This document shows positions 1-9,500 of a stretch of DNA of 64,000 nucleotides, one piece after another (the stretch's first letter is position 1; each line of letters begins with the position of its first letter). This DNA comes from Parazoarcus communis SWub3 = DSM 12120. Lineage in GTDB: Bacteria; Pseudomonadota; Gammaproteobacteria; Burkholderiales; Rhodocyclaceae. The position numbers and the translations under genes are program-made. The notes beneath the pieces are model-generated. The model had not been told where the DNA came from, ran no database searches, and saw only the letters and a program-made list of their open reading frames with translations. The DNA lies in NCBI RefSeq assembly GCF_003226565.1, contig NZ_QKOE01000012.1, positions 1-64,000 on the forward strand, written 5' to 3'.

Positions 1-257
1 CGCAGATGGTCAAGCAAGGCGCCATCGTCATCGATGTCGGCATCAACCGCCTGCCCGACAACCGCATCGTCGGCGATGTGGATTTCGACGGGGTCAAGGA
101 GAAGGCCTCGTGGATCACGCCCGTGCCTGGCGGCGTGGGCCCGATGACGGTGACCATGCTGATCGAGAACACCCTGCGTTCGGCCGAGCGCAGCCTGCAA
201 GGCACGCCGGCCGACCACTACCAGGAATGGGAAGCGCCGATGCTGAAGACGGTCTGA
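1..257 (+). CDS. folD: FolD C-terminal part (5' end outside window)
   Basis: This is the last ~84 codons of bifunctional methylenetetrahydrofolate dehydrogenase/methenyltetrahydrofolate cyclohydrolase, a cytosolic enzyme that interconverts one-carbon units on tetrahydrofolate with NADP. The residues IDVGINR and the family signature PGGVGPMT (about 30 residues apart) are the conserved C-terminal NADP-binding elements of FolD. The frame is open to the left edge, so the start lies outside the window. The 3' end, after the signature, has the normal length for the family. It is a housekeeping gene and marks the left border of the metal-resistance island that follows. Confidence 0.95.
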   Translation, partial: QMVKQGAIVIDVGINRLPDNRIVGDVDFDGVKEKASWITPVPGGVGPMTVTMLIENTLRSAERSLQGTPADHYQEWEAPMLKTV

Positions 258-316
258 AGAGGCCAAGGCCGCAGACCTGCGCCCAGCCGGTCCAACTGCC
301 GCCATGCTGCCGCCCC

Positions 317-463
317 ATGCGCCGCTGGCTTGCAACCCTCCTGATGGTCTTCATGCCGCTCAAACTGGGTTGGGCGGCGGTGAGCGCCTGTTGCCAGCAT
401 AAAACCAGCGCGCCAGCCAACCACTCCGGTCACTCGAGTGTAAGGTCGAGCATACTCAGATAA
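317..463 (+). pseudogene. Truncated second copy of a czcI-like gene
   Basis: From about 307 the sequence repeats the start of the intact czcI-like gene at 3139: both read CTGCCGCCCCATGCGCCGC and both encode a signal peptide beginning MRRWLA and continuing VFMPL(K/Q)LGWAAVS followed by CQH. The similarity fades after about 435, so only some 40 residues survive and the His-rich and Cys-containing C-terminal half is missing; the frame stops at 463. The two copies differ at many positions, so the duplication is not recent. The copies bracket the two-component genes and the DUF4148 gene. Confidence 0.7.
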
Positions 464-568
464 ATGAGGTAGCTTTCGGTGATCAGGCGATAGCAGCACA
501 CGTCCTCCAATTCCGGCTTGTGTATCTGGCCAACCGCAGTCCAGATCTCCGCAGTCACTAAGGCAGCA
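464..568. other. Junction segment with no recognised gene
   Basis: This short stretch lies between the czcI fragment and the 3' end of the sensor-kinase gene. On the minus strand a frame without a start stays open from the kinase stop region down to a TGA at 430-432 and would encode about 40 residues. I recognise no family in it; it may be the 3' remnant of a lost gene at the edge of the inserted block. Base composition is visibly less GC-rich than in folD. Confidence 0.3.
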
Positions 569-1915
569 TCAAGGGGGAGACGCAGGTAGCTCGAACCCAA
601 CAGTCACACAATCATGCGACGATTTGGCAAAAGGCACTCCGCCATGCATTCGTGCAACAGCAGCAACGATGGAAAGCCCAAGTCCATGATTCGCATCGCT
701 CCGCTGGCGTGCAGAATCAACACGGTAGAAGCGATCGAACAGTCTGGGCAAATGCTCTTCGCTAATCGCGGGACCTACATTACTCAATGAAAACCGGATA
801 CTTCCGCGAGACGTCGCCTCAATTCGGAACGACATGACCGAACCGCGCTCAGCATAACGGGTTGCGTTCGCAAACAGGTTTGAGAGCGCCCGACGAAGCA
901 ACGGCAGATCGAAACGCCCCACCCCATCACCCATGACTCGAACCGTGACACCTGCCTCATGCAGAGCAGCGTCGTGGTATTCGACAACTTCGGAGACCAC
1001 CTCCGCAAGAGAGCTCACCGGTGAACACCGGGCTAACGCCCCTCGGTCAGCGTTCGAAAGAAACAACATGTCATTCACAAGCCCGGCGAGTCGCTGAAGC
1101 TCCTCAAGATTGGAGCCAAGCACATCGCGCAACTGCGCCACCCCACGCTCGCGACTCAACGCCAGTTCCGTCTCACCAATCAGCGTAGCGAGCGGCGTTC
1201 TCAGTTCATGGGCCACATCAGCATTAAATCCTTCCAGTTGCTGGTAGGCTCGCTCAACACGGGCCAACAAGGCATTGAATTGAACCACCAGCAAACTCAA
1301 CTCTTCCGCTTGATCGGAGCCATCCAACGATAGGGATAGGCTGTCAGGAGCAAGTGCCGCCACTCGTTCAGATAAATCACGCACTGGCGCAAAAGCCCGT
1401 CGCACCAACCACCAACCTCCCGAACAGACCAATGTTGTTCCTGCCAGCGCGCTGATCAGGAGCGTCCACGCAAGCCGCCGCAACACATCCTCATCCGCGT
1501 CGATATCCAGCTTGAGCTCACCCTTGAATGTGCCGGCCGAGGAGCCAAGCCCGCTACTCGAAGGAATCTCGAAATTCGCAGTTCTAGAAGCGCTGACGTG
1601 TCTGGATGCTGATTCGCGCAAAAACAGAACGCCTCCCTCACTCGCAGTCAGTTTCAAGGAGAGCGTCGAGTGACCAACCAGAAAATCATCCAGCTTATGT
1701 CTCAACTGATCGATATCGCCCTGAACGAGATGCTCATCCAATAGGTGGAGTACGAGAACCCGATACTTCCCTAACTCGTCAAGCTGTCGTGAGGCGAAAC
1801 TCCAGCTTGTTACGGCATAAACAACAGAACAGACAACCCCAAGCCCAACGAAGGTCAACACCCCCAGCCACCAGGAAAGCCAACTGTTCAATGATCTGGC
1901 GCCACGCGGTCTCAC
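569..1915 (-). CDS. Heavy-metal sensor histidine kinase, CzcS/CusS type
   Basis: A 448-residue inner-membrane sensor kinase expected to detect periplasmic metal ions and phosphorylate the adjacent response regulator. It has a first membrane segment at about residues 12-36, a periplasmic part of roughly 110 residues, a second membrane segment at about 148-172, a HAMP region, the phosphoacceptor motif AHELRTPLA with His at about 236, and a C-terminal ATPase domain with [16 protein letters not shown]. This is the layout of the heavy-metal sensor kinase family. The start is GTG at 1915, overlapping the regulator's stop codon (GTGA), which indicates translational coupling. The metal is not evident from the sequence; proximity to the RND operon suggests Co/Zn/Cd or Cu/Ag. 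Confidence 0.9.
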   Translation of the reverse strand: MRPRGARSLNSWLSWWLGVLTFVGLGVVCSVVYAVTSWSFASRQLDELGKYRVLVLHLLDEHLVQGDIDQLRHKLDDFLVGHSTLSLKLTASEGGVLFLRESASRHVSASRTANFEIPSSSGLGSSAGTFKGELKLDIDADEDVLRRLAWTLLISALAGTTLVCSGGWWLVRRAFAPVRDLSERVAALAPDSLSLSLDGSDQAEELSLLVVQFNALLARVERAYQQLEGFNADVAHELRTPLATLIGETELALSRERGVAQLRDVLGSNLEELQRLAGLVNDMLFLSNADRGALARCSPVSSLAEVVSEVVEYHDAALHEAGVTVRVMGDGVGRFDLPLLRRALSNLFANATRYAERGSVMSFRIEATSRGSIRFSLSNVGPAISEEHLPRLFDRFYRVDSARQRSDANHGLGLSIVAAVARMHGGVPFAKSSHDCVTVGFELPASPP

Positions 1916-2598
1916 CCTGCACGCACCTCCAGAACGTACCCCATGCCCCGTACAGTGTGCAGCAGCTTGGCGTCGAACGAATCGTCGACTTTCCCACGTA
2001 AGCGACGGATCGCAACCTCAACGACATTGGTATTGCTATCGAAGTGCATACCCCACACTTGTTCAGCCAGCACGGAACGGGCCAACACCTCCCCCTTTCT
2101 GCGCATCAGCAAGCTCAGTAAAGTGAATTCCTTCGGTGTCAGATCAAGCCGTTGGCCACCTCGAGTCGCCTTACGCCCGAGCAAATCCAGCGTCAGGTCC
2201 GCAACGACCAACTCGGTAGAAGACCCTCCCGTCAAACGCACCTGTCCGCGCCGCAACAATGCTTGAACGCGCGCAAGCAGTTCTGACAATGCAAAAGGCT
2301 TAACAAGATAATCGTCGGCCCCAGCCTGCAACCCTCGAACACGATCATCAACCTGATCACGGGCTGTCAGCATAAGCACAGGAACCGTACTTTTTCGGCG
2401 CACCGTCTGAAGAACCGAAAAACCATCCAGTTTCGGCAGCATCACGTCAAGCACGATCAAGTCGTAGTCGTATTCAAGCGCGAAGTAGCACCCTTCCGCT
2501 CCGTCATACGCAAGGTCGACAACATAGCTGCTTTCCGTCAGTGCCTTGCGAAGGTATTGAGCAAGCTTAGGCTCATCTTCGATGACAAGAAGTTTCAT
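1912..2598 (-). CDS. OmpR-family response regulator, CzcR/CusR type
   Basis: A 228-residue DNA-binding response regulator. The receiver domain starts MKLLVIEDE and has the acidic pocket (ED), phosphorylatable Asp at about 51 in IVLDVMLP, the conserved Thr in MLTARD and Lys in LVKPF. The C-terminal half is a winged helix of the OmpR/PhoB type ([16 protein letters not shown] and [14 protein letters not shown]). An upstream extension of the frame to 2856 exists, but the family always starts at MKLLVIEDE, so 2598 is chosen. It is the first gene of the kinase operon and is divergent from the DUF4148 gene; it probably binds the inverted repeat at 2633-2648. Confidence 0.92.
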   Translation of the reverse strand: MKLLVIEDEPKLAQYLRKALTESSYVVDLAYDGAEGCYFALEYDYDLIVLDVMLPKLDGFSVLQTVRRKSTVPVLMLTARDQVDDRVRGLQAGADDYLVKPFALSELLARVQALLRRGQVRLTGGSSTELVVADLTLDLLGRKATRGGQRLDLTPKEFTLLSLLMRRKGEVLARSVLAEQVWGMHFDSNTNVVEVAIRRLRGKVDDSFDAKLLHTVRGMGYVLEVRAG

Positions 2599-2632
2599 CG
2601 CCTGATTATCACTCTCCCCAGGTACGGCCAGC

Positions 2633-2648
2633 ATTACGTTTTTGTAAT
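2633..2648. promoter_or_regulatory. Candidate metal response-regulator box
   Basis: ATTAC and GTAAT form a perfect inverted repeat around GTTTTT in the region between the divergent response-regulator and DUF4148 genes. Regulators of the CusR/CzcR group bind short AT-rich dyads of this kind, so it is a reasonable operator for both directions. The assignment is by position and symmetry only. Confidence 0.5.
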
Positions 2649-2740
2649 CACGATGTTCGTATTTCGACGAGGGCGCTTGTTTAAAGTTTGAGACGTCCCC
2701 TGCAAACCCGCACGGCACACTTACCCTACCGGAGTACATC

Positions 2741-3079
2741 ATGAAAAAATATCGCGTTATCGCATTTACATCCTTGCTTGCAGCCCTTTTCACTGCCCCA
2801 GCAACAGCCTTGGCATCATCCACTTGGCACACCAACAGCGACGACGTCGGGATCACGTATCACCCCGATCACACTCCAGATACCAAGACTCGCCTTGACG
2901 TCCTCCGTGAGCTAGAAGCAGCCAAGGCCGACGGTAGCCTGTACTACCTGCAACGAGCGTTACCCGTCCCCTCTCGCAATATGGGGCCGGGCAAAAGCCG
3001 TGAGCAAGTTATCCAAGAACTGAAAGACCTGACAGCCGACGAGCGAGAGAAAATGCGTGAGCTTTATTCAGGCGGCTGA
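2741..3079 (+). CDS. DUF4148-like small periplasmic protein
   Basis: A 112-residue protein with a signal peptide (MKKYR followed by a hydrophobic run, cleavage likely after ALAS). The mature part contains [15 protein letters not shown], which resembles the DUF4148 family, short exported proteins common in Betaproteobacteria. A GGAG ribosome site precedes the ATG. It lies between the divergent regulator and the czcI gene and may share the operator at 2633. Small exported proteins of this type are often strongly induced by metals, but no biochemical role is established. The function is unknown. Confidence 0.7.
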   Translation: MKKYRVIAFTSLLAALFTAPATALASSTWHTNSDDVGITYHPDHTPDTKTRLDVLRELEAAKADGSLYYLQRALPVPSRNMGPGKSREQVIQELKDLTADEREKMRELYSGG

Positions 3080-3138
3080 GTCGTCACCTTCCGCCATTCT
3101 TGGTAATGAATCACTCCATGCCGCTATACTGCCGCCCC

Positions 3139-3480
3139 ATGCGCCGCTGGCTTGCAATCCTCCTGATGGTCTTCATGCCGCTCCAACTGGGTTGGGCGGC
3201 GGTGAGCGTCTATTGCCAGCACGAAACCGGCTCCGCAGCCAAGCATTTCGGGCATCACGAACACGCACACCAGGGCGACTCCAGCGACACCGACGGCGCG
3301 TTCAAGTCCGACCCCGACTGCGGCTTCTGCCAGATGGCCAGCCTGGCCGCCATGCCAAGCTGCGCCACGGCGGCGGTGACCAGCGCCATCGAGCCCGTCA
3401 TCACCCCCCTCGCGCATCCTGCGCCCCGCTCCGCCCCTTCAACCGAGCCCGAACGCCCCAAATGGGGATGCCCTGCCTGA
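3139..3480 (+). CDS. czcI: CzcI-like cation efflux accessory protein
   Basis: A 113-residue small exported protein. It begins MRRWLAILLMVFMPLQLGWA, a signal peptide of the CzcI family, followed by YCQHE, a His-rich stretch (HFGHHEHAH) and a conserved CGFC pair near residue 58. In Cupriavidus the gene precedes czcCBA and its product is thought to modulate metal induction. In-frame ATGs at 3106 and 3118 are possible starts, but the family begins MRR and the truncated copy at 317 has the same start. It is followed by a hairpin with a T run before the efflux operon. Confidence 0.8.
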   Translation: MRRWLAILLMVFMPLQLGWAAVSVYCQHETGSAAKHFGHHEHAHQGDSSDTDGAFKSDPDCGFCQMASLAAMPSCATAAVTSAIEPVITPLAHPAPRSAPSTEPERPKWGCPA

Positions 3481-3517
3481 TCGGCAGGGTCATCAGTCTT
3501 CCCACCCCACTGCGTTG

Positions 3518-3540
3518 ACGCCGTACTGAGCGGCGTTTTC
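3518..3540 (+). terminator. Hairpin with T run after czcI
   Basis: ACGCCG and CGGCGT pair around a 7-base loop and are followed by TTTTC. It fits a weak intrinsic terminator or attenuator between czcI and the outer-membrane protein gene at 3609. Confidence 0.5.
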
Positions 3541-3608
3541 GTGCGTGCCGGACAGTCCGCCTGAAGCGCCTTGCCGATTTTCCGTCCCCATCAATCACGG
3601 AGAATTGG

Positions 3609-4877
3609 ATGTTCCATCGCATCTGTCCCCCCTGGCTGCCCGGCGCCCTGATCGCCCTGGCTGCCTGCTCCGCCGGAGCCCAGCCCCTGGCACCCGTGTC
3701 GGCGCCCCCGGTGTCGACCCTCAAACAAGCGTTCGATGCGGCCTGGCTGCGGCAGCCCGAAGCCCGGTCCCTGCCCCTGCAGGAAGAGGCCGCCCTGGCC
3801 CGGCGGCACAGCGCCGATCGCTGGACGGCCGAGCCGCCTGCCATCGAACTGTCGGGCAAAACCGATCAGATCGACCGCAACACCGGCAGCCGCGAGTATC
3901 AAGCCGGCATCGCGCTGCCCCTCTGGCTACCCGGCGAACGCGCTGCCGCAGGTGCGCTGGCCGATGCCGAACTGCAGGCGACCCGTCATCGCCAGCAGGC
4001 GGCGCAGTTGCGTACGGCCGCAGCGGTACGCGACGCTTACTGGACATGGCAGGCCGCACACGCCGGTGTTGGGCTGGAACAGGCCCGCCTGGCCAACGCC
4101 CGCCAGCTTGCCGTCGACGTTGCCAGACGGGTGCGCGCCGGTGAGCTGGCGCGCGCGGACCAGCATCAGGCCGAAGGTGCCGTGGCGAGCGCAGAAGCCG
4201 CACTGGCCGAAGCGCACAGCACCCTGGTCGCTGCCCGCAGCAGCCTGCGGGCGCTGACTGGCCAGCCCGTCGCCACCCCCACAGACGACGTCCCGCCCAT
4301 CGAGCCCGAGCCCACACTCCCGACCGATGTCAGTGCGCTTGAGGAGACACACCCCCTGCTGTCGGAATGGCAGGCGCGCACCGAACGTGCGCGTCGCGCG
4401 CTTGCGCTGGCCGCAGTCCAGACACGCGCCAACCCGGAGCTGAACCTGGCCACCACCCGCGAGCGTGGCGCCTACGGCGAAAACTGGACGCACACCGTCA
4501 CTGTCGGCCTGCGCCTGCCCTTTGGCGACGACGCCCGCAACCGGGCAAGGATTGCCGACGCCAGCGCCGAAGCCGTCGAGGCCGAAGTCCAGCTTGCGGT
4601 GGAGCACGACCGCCTGCTGGCCGAACTCGACACTGCCCGCCACCGCGCCGAAACCGCCCGCCTGCAACTGGAGGCAGCCGAGCGACGCGCCCGGCTGGCA
4701 GCGGAATCACGCGCCTTTTTCGACAAGGCCTTCCGCCTGGGCGAAGCCGACCTGCCCACCCGCCTGCGTATCGAGCTGGAAGCCAGCGAGGCCGAACGAC
4801 AGCTCGCACGCAGCCGCATCCAGCTTGCCGCCGCGCGCTCGGCACTGCGCCAGGCCATTGGCCTGCTCCCCGAATGA
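3609..4877 (+). CDS. TolC-family outer membrane factor, CzcC type
   Basis: A 422-residue outer-membrane efflux channel protein that would form the exit duct of the tripartite RND pump encoded downstream. It has an N-terminal signal peptide with a possible lipobox-like Cys (ALAACSAG), then long Ala/Glu/Arg-rich helices typical of the periplasmic tunnel, such as the runs around residues 120-210 and 310-415. Two related halves are apparent, as in other TolC-type proteins. It is the first gene of the efflux operon, with a GGAG ribosome site, and overlaps the following reading frame. Family is clear; the assignment to metal export rests on context. Confidence 0.88.
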   Translation: MFHRICPPWLPGALIALAACSAGAQPLAPVSAPPVSTLKQAFDAAWLRQPEARSLPLQEEAALARRHSADRWTAEPPAIELSGKTDQIDRNTGSREYQAGIALPLWLPGERAAAGALADAELQATRHRQQAAQLRTAAAVRDAYWTWQAAHAGVGLEQARLANARQLAVDVARRVRAGELARADQHQAEGAVASAEAALAEAHSTLVAARSSLRALTGQPVATPTDDVPPIEPEPTLPTDVSALEETHPLLSEWQARTERARRALALAAVQTRANPELNLATTRERGAYGENWTHTVTVGLRLPFGDDARNRARIADASAEAVEAEVQLAVEHDRLLAELDTARHRAETARLQLEAAERRARLAAESRAFFDKAFRLGEADLPTRLRIELEASEAERQLARSRIQLAAARSALRQAIGLLPE

Positions 4878-4894
4878 ATTTCAGGACGCCTTAC

Positions 4895-5461
4895 ATGACA
4901 CACTCTCACACCCTGCTGAGCTGGAGCCTTGCCACGCTGCTGGCGAGCGCTGCCCCCACCACCCTGGCCGGCCCCGGCCATGATCACGGCGACGCGCCGG
5001 TCACCACTGCCGGCCCCGCCTTGCCCCGTTTCGCCGCCACCTCCGAGCTGTTCGAGCTGGTGGGCATCGTCGACGGCCCGCACCTGACCCTGTACCTCGA
5101 CCACTTCGCCGACAACCGTCCGGTCGAGGACGCCCGCCTGGAGCTTGAACTGAATGGCCAGGCAATCACTGTCCTGCCACACGCGCCCGGCGAATTCGAA
5201 GCGCAGCTGCAAAGCCCGCTTCAAGCTGGCGTGATCGCGGTCACCGCCACCGTGACCGCGGGCAAGGACATCGATCTGCTCGCAGGCGAGCTCGACCTGC
5301 ATGACGACGCCTCCGCGCACGACACCCCGCCCGCACAGCCCGGATCCTGGACTAGCAAAGCCGGCTGGATGGGAGCCGGCGCCCTGCTGGCCAGCCTCCT
5401 TGGCTGGGCCCTGTCGCGCCGCCGCGCCCCTGCCCGAATCCAGCAAGGGGATGCCGTATGA
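4895..5461 (+). CDS. Periplasmic His-motif accessory protein with C-terminal anchor
   Basis: A 188-residue protein with a signal peptide, a mature N-terminus GPGHDHGD, a beta-rich domain and one C-terminal membrane helix (about 152-170, WMGAGALLASLLGWALS) followed by RRR. The domain (FELVGIVDGPHLTLYLDHF onward) is visibly related to that of the 128-residue protein at 9757 (LELVAQADRIQLYLRDHGKP). It probably captures metal in the periplasm or helps assemble the pump. The ATG at 4895 has an AGGA site 8 bases upstream; an ATG at 4874 overlapping the czcC-like stop is the alternative. Its stop overlaps the adaptor start (ATGA). No characterised family is recognised. Confidence 0.75.
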   Translation: MTHSHTLLSWSLATLLASAAPTTLAGPGHDHGDAPVTTAGPALPRFAATSELFELVGIVDGPHLTLYLDHFADNRPVEDARLELELNGQAITVLPHAPGEFEAQLQSPLQAGVIAVTATVTAGKDIDLLAGELDLHDDASAHDTPPAQPGSWTSKAGWMGAGALLASLLGWALSRRRAPARIQQGDAV

Positions 5462-6570
5462 AATCGACGCTTGCACTTGCCGCGCTGGCCTTCCTGCTGG
5501 CCGGCATCAGCACCAGCGCCCTCGCCGGCCCCGGTCACGACCATGGCGACGTTGCCCCTGCTGCCAGCGGCGGCAACGGCCCCTCCCGCCTGCCCGACGG
5601 CAGCGTGTTCCTGCCCAAACCTGCCCAGCGCCAGATCGGAGTGCGCACCCTGCTGACCGAAGCGGCCACCCTGCCACGCACCCATGTACTGACCGGCCGC
5701 GTCGTGATCGACCCCAATGCCGGCGGCACCGTCCAGGCACTGGTCCCCGGCCGGCTGCTGGCCGGCCCGAACGGGCTGCCCACCCTTGGCCAACCCGTGC
5801 GCAAGGGCGACATCCTGGCTTATGTGGAGCCCGCCGTATCCGCTATCGAGCACGCCAACCAGCGTGCCCAGCTGGCAGATCTCCAGGCAGCAGAAGCCCT
5901 CGCGCGCAAACGCCTGGCACGCCTGCGCGAACTGGCCGACACCGTCCCGCGCAAGGACATCGAGGCGACCGAAAGCGAACTGAGCAGCCTGACACAACGC
6001 GCCCAGGCAGTGGGCGCCAGCCTCGCCAGCCGGGATGCGCTGCGAGCGCCGGTATCCGGCGTGATCGCATCCAGCAACGCCGTCGCCGGTCAGGTGGTCG
6101 ATGCGGGCGAGCAGGTGTTCGAGGTTGTCGATCCGCAGCGCCTGCAGATCGAAGCGCTTGCCTACGACGCCGCCCTGGCCACCGATATCGCAGGTGCCAG
6201 CCTGGCCGTTGGCGAACAGCGGGTGGCGCTGGACTTCATTGGCGCCGCACGCAGCCTGCGCGAGCAGGCCATGCCGCTGGCCTTCCGCGCCCGGGGTGAG
6301 GCGCTGGCCGCGCTGGCCGTGGGGCAACCGGTCGACATTCAGGTGCACACCCGCAGCACGGTAACGGGTGTCAGGGTGCCAGCCGCCTCGGTGATGAAGA
6401 ACCCGGCCAACCAGACCATCGTCTGGGTCAAGACCGCGCCCGAACGCTTCGAGCCGCGCACCGTGACCGTCGTGCCGCTCGATGGCGTCGATGTCGCAGT
6501 CACGTCGGGCCTGGCAGGCGGCGAGCGCATCGCCAGCCGTGCAGCCACGCTGATCAACCAGATCCGCTGA
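5458..6570 (+). CDS. RND efflux periplasmic adaptor, CzcB type
   Basis: A 370-residue membrane-fusion protein joining the RND pump to the outer-membrane channel. It has a signal peptide, the mature start GPGHDHGD, a barrel-sandwich (biotinyl-lipoyl-like) half at about residues 75-125, an alpha-helical hairpin (about 130-180, QRAQLADLQAAEALARKRL) and the second lipoyl half LRAPVSGVI at about 195, followed by beta-barrel and membrane-proximal domains. The hairpin is short, as in metal-pump adaptors. The His-Asp-His start is shared with the two accessory proteins of the operon. Start ATG overlaps the preceding stop. Confidence 0.88.
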   Translation: MKSTLALAALAFLLAGISTSALAGPGHDHGDVAPAASGGNGPSRLPDGSVFLPKPAQRQIGVRTLLTEAATLPRTHVLTGRVVIDPNAGGTVQALVPGRLLAGPNGLPTLGQPVRKGDILAYVEPAVSAIEHANQRAQLADLQAAEALARKRLARLRELADTVPRKDIEATESELSSLTQRAQAVGASLASRDALRAPVSGVIASSNAVAGQVVDAGEQVFEVVDPQRLQIEALAYDAALATDIAGASLAVGEQRVALDFIGAARSLREQAMPLAFRARGEALAALAVGQPVDIQVHTRSTVTGVRVPAASVMKNPANQTIVWVKTAPERFEPRTVTVVPLDGVDVAVTSGLAGGERIASRAATLINQIR

Positions 6571-6585
6571 CCGGAGGCCCGACCC

Positions 6586-9500
6586 ATGTTCAAGTGGCTA
6601 CTCGACAACAGCCTGGCCAACCGCCTGCTGGTGATCATTGCCAGCGTGGTGCTGATGGCCTACGGCGCCTTCACGCTGTCACGTACCCCGGTTGACGTAT
6701 TTCCGGACCTCAACAAACCCACGGTCACGCTCATGACCGAGGCTGGCGGCATGGCCGCCGAGGAAGTCGAGCAACTCATCACTTTTCCGCTCGAAACCAC
6801 CATGAACGGCCTGCCGGGGGTGGAGTCCGTGCGCTCGGTATCCAGCGCCGGCCTGTCCTTCCTGTACGTCACCTTCGACTGGAACATCGACATCTACCGA
6901 GCGCGCCAGCTCGTCTCCGAGCGCCTGGCAGCGATGGAGGAGGAGATGGCGCCGGGCGTGGTGCCGCGCATGGGCCCGATCAGCTCGGTCATGGGCGAGA
7001 TCATGCAGATCGCCATCCCGCTCGATCCGCAGCAGATCAGCCCGATGGCCGTACGCGAATACGCCGACTGGGTGCTGCGCCCGCGGCTGATGTCGGTGCC
7101 CGGCGTCGCGCAGGTGATCCCGATCGGTGGCGAGGTGCGCCAGTTTCAGGTGCACGTCGACACCCGGCGGATGGCCGAACTGGGCGTCCCCCTCGACACC
7201 CTGGAGGCGGCGCTGCGGGGCTTCTCGTCCAACACATCGGGCGGCTTCCTCGAGCTGAACGGCCGCGAATACCTGATCCGCAACCTCGGACGCACCTCCC
7301 GCATGGAAGACTTGCAGAACCTGGCCGTTGGCGTCCGCAACGGTCAGCCCATCCTGCTGCACCAGGTCGCCAGCGTCAGCTTTGCGCCCGCCCCCAAACG
7401 CGGCGACGCGGGGTTTGAAGGCAAACCGGCGGTGATCCTGGGCATCCAGAAGCAACCCAGCGCCGACACCATTGCGCTGACCCAGGCCATCGAACACGCC
7501 CTCGATGGCCTGCAGACCTCACTGCCCGCCGGCATGGAGGCACCGCGTGTCACCTTCCGCCAGGCCAGCTTCATCGAGGCCTCCATCGCCACACTGCAAG
7601 GCAAGCTGATCGGGGCCTCGCTGTTCGTCGCGGTGATCCTGTTCTTCTTTCTTGGCACCGTGCGCCCCACCCTGATTGCACTGACCGCGATTCCGGTATC
7701 CATCCTGGTCACCGCGCTGGTGTTCCGCTACTTCGGGCTGTCGATCAACACCATGACCCTGGGCGGTCTGGCCATTGCCATCGGCGGGCTGGTGGATGAC
7801 GCAGTGGTGGATGTCGAGAACATCCTCCGCCGCCTGAAGGAAGACCGCGCGCGCCACCCCCAGCACCGGCTGCATCCGCTGCAACTGGTGGCAAAGGCGT
7901 CGATGGAGGTGCGCTCCGGCATCCTCTACGCCACCGCCATCATCGTGCTGGTGTTCATCCCGCTGTTTGCGCTGCCTGGTCTGGAAGGCCGGCTGTTCCT
8001 GCCGCTGGGCGTGGCCTTCATTGCGTCAACGCTGGCCTCGCTGCTGGTGTCGGTAACGGTGACGCCGGTGCTGAGCTACTACCTGCTGCCGCGCCTGAAA
8101 ACGCTGGACCACGATGACACCCGGCTGCTGGCCTGGCTGAAGGCGCGCTACCGCAGCGGCCTGCAGGCCGTGCTGAACCAACCGCGGGCGGCGCTGGCCA
8201 CGGCCGGCGTCGCGGTCATGGCCGCGGTGCTGGCCGTCCCCTTCTTTCCCACCACCTTCCTGCCGCCGTTCAACGAGGGCACGCTGTTGGTCGGCCTGCG
8301 CCTGAACCCGGGCGTGACCCTGACCGAAAGCTCGGCGCTGGCGCGACAGGCCGAGCTGCGGGTCAGCCAGGTTCCGGAAGTCACCCACGTCGGCCGACGC
8401 AGCGGCCGTGCCGAGCTCGACGAACACGCCGAAGGCGTGCATGTCAGCGAGCTGGACGTCGGCATCGTGCCCGCCGCCCAGCTCACCCGCAGCATGGACG
8501 CGGTGCGCGCCGACATCCGTGCCCAGCTGGCCAATCTGCCAGCTGCCGTCGAGGTCGGCCAGCCCATCTCTCACCGCATCGACCACATGCTGTCCGGCGT
8601 ACGCTCGCAGATTGCCATCAAGATCTTCGGCGAGGATCTGGACGTGCTGCGCGCCCAGGCCGACGCCCTGCGCCAACGCCTTGCCGGCGTGCCCGGCATC
8701 GCCGACCTGCAGGTTGAAAAGCAGGTGCTGGCACCGCAGGTCCGCATCAACATCGACTACGCGGCCGCAGCCCGCCATGGTGTTCCGGCACCGCAGATCC
8801 TGGCCACGCTGCAGACCCTGGTCGAGGGCGAGAAGATCACCCAGGTCGTCGAGGGCGGGCGGCGCTTCGCGCTGGTGCTGCGCCTGCCCGACAGCGCGCG
8901 CACGCTGGATGGGCTGGCCAACATCCTGATCGAAACCCCGGGCGGGCCCGTGCCACTGTCCCGGCTGGCCACCATCGAGGACGGCGATGGCCCCAACCAG
9001 ATCAGCCGCGACGACGGCAAACGCCGCATCGTGCTGTCAGCCAACGCCCAGCAGCGCCCGTTGTCGGACGTCGTGGCGGACATCCGCGCCGTGGTCGCCG
9101 GCACCGCGCTGCCCGAAGGCTATTTCATCACCCTGGGCGGCCAGTTCCAGGCACAGGAGGAAGCCTCGCGGGTGGTGGGCCTGCTGTCCATCGTCTCGCT
9201 GACGCTGATGTTCGTCGTGCTGTACAGCCGCTACAAGTCGCTGCGGCTGTCGGCGCTGATCATGGCCAACATCCCGCTGGCCCTGGTGGGTGCCGTGCTG
9301 GGCCTGTGGCTGTCGGGCCAGCCCTTGTCGGTGGCCGCGCTGATCGGCTTCATCACCCTGGCCGGCATCTCGGTGCGCAACGGCATCCTCAAGGTCAGCC
9401 ACTACCTCAACCTGATGCGCATCGAAGGCGAACGCTTCGATCACCGGATGATCGTGCGCGGCTCGCTGGAGCGTCTGTCCCCGGTGCTGATGACCGCGCT

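Noticed and set aside
8026-8778. Antisense 250-codon frame in the RND permease
   Set aside because: Shadow of a continuous, well-conserved RND coding sequence.
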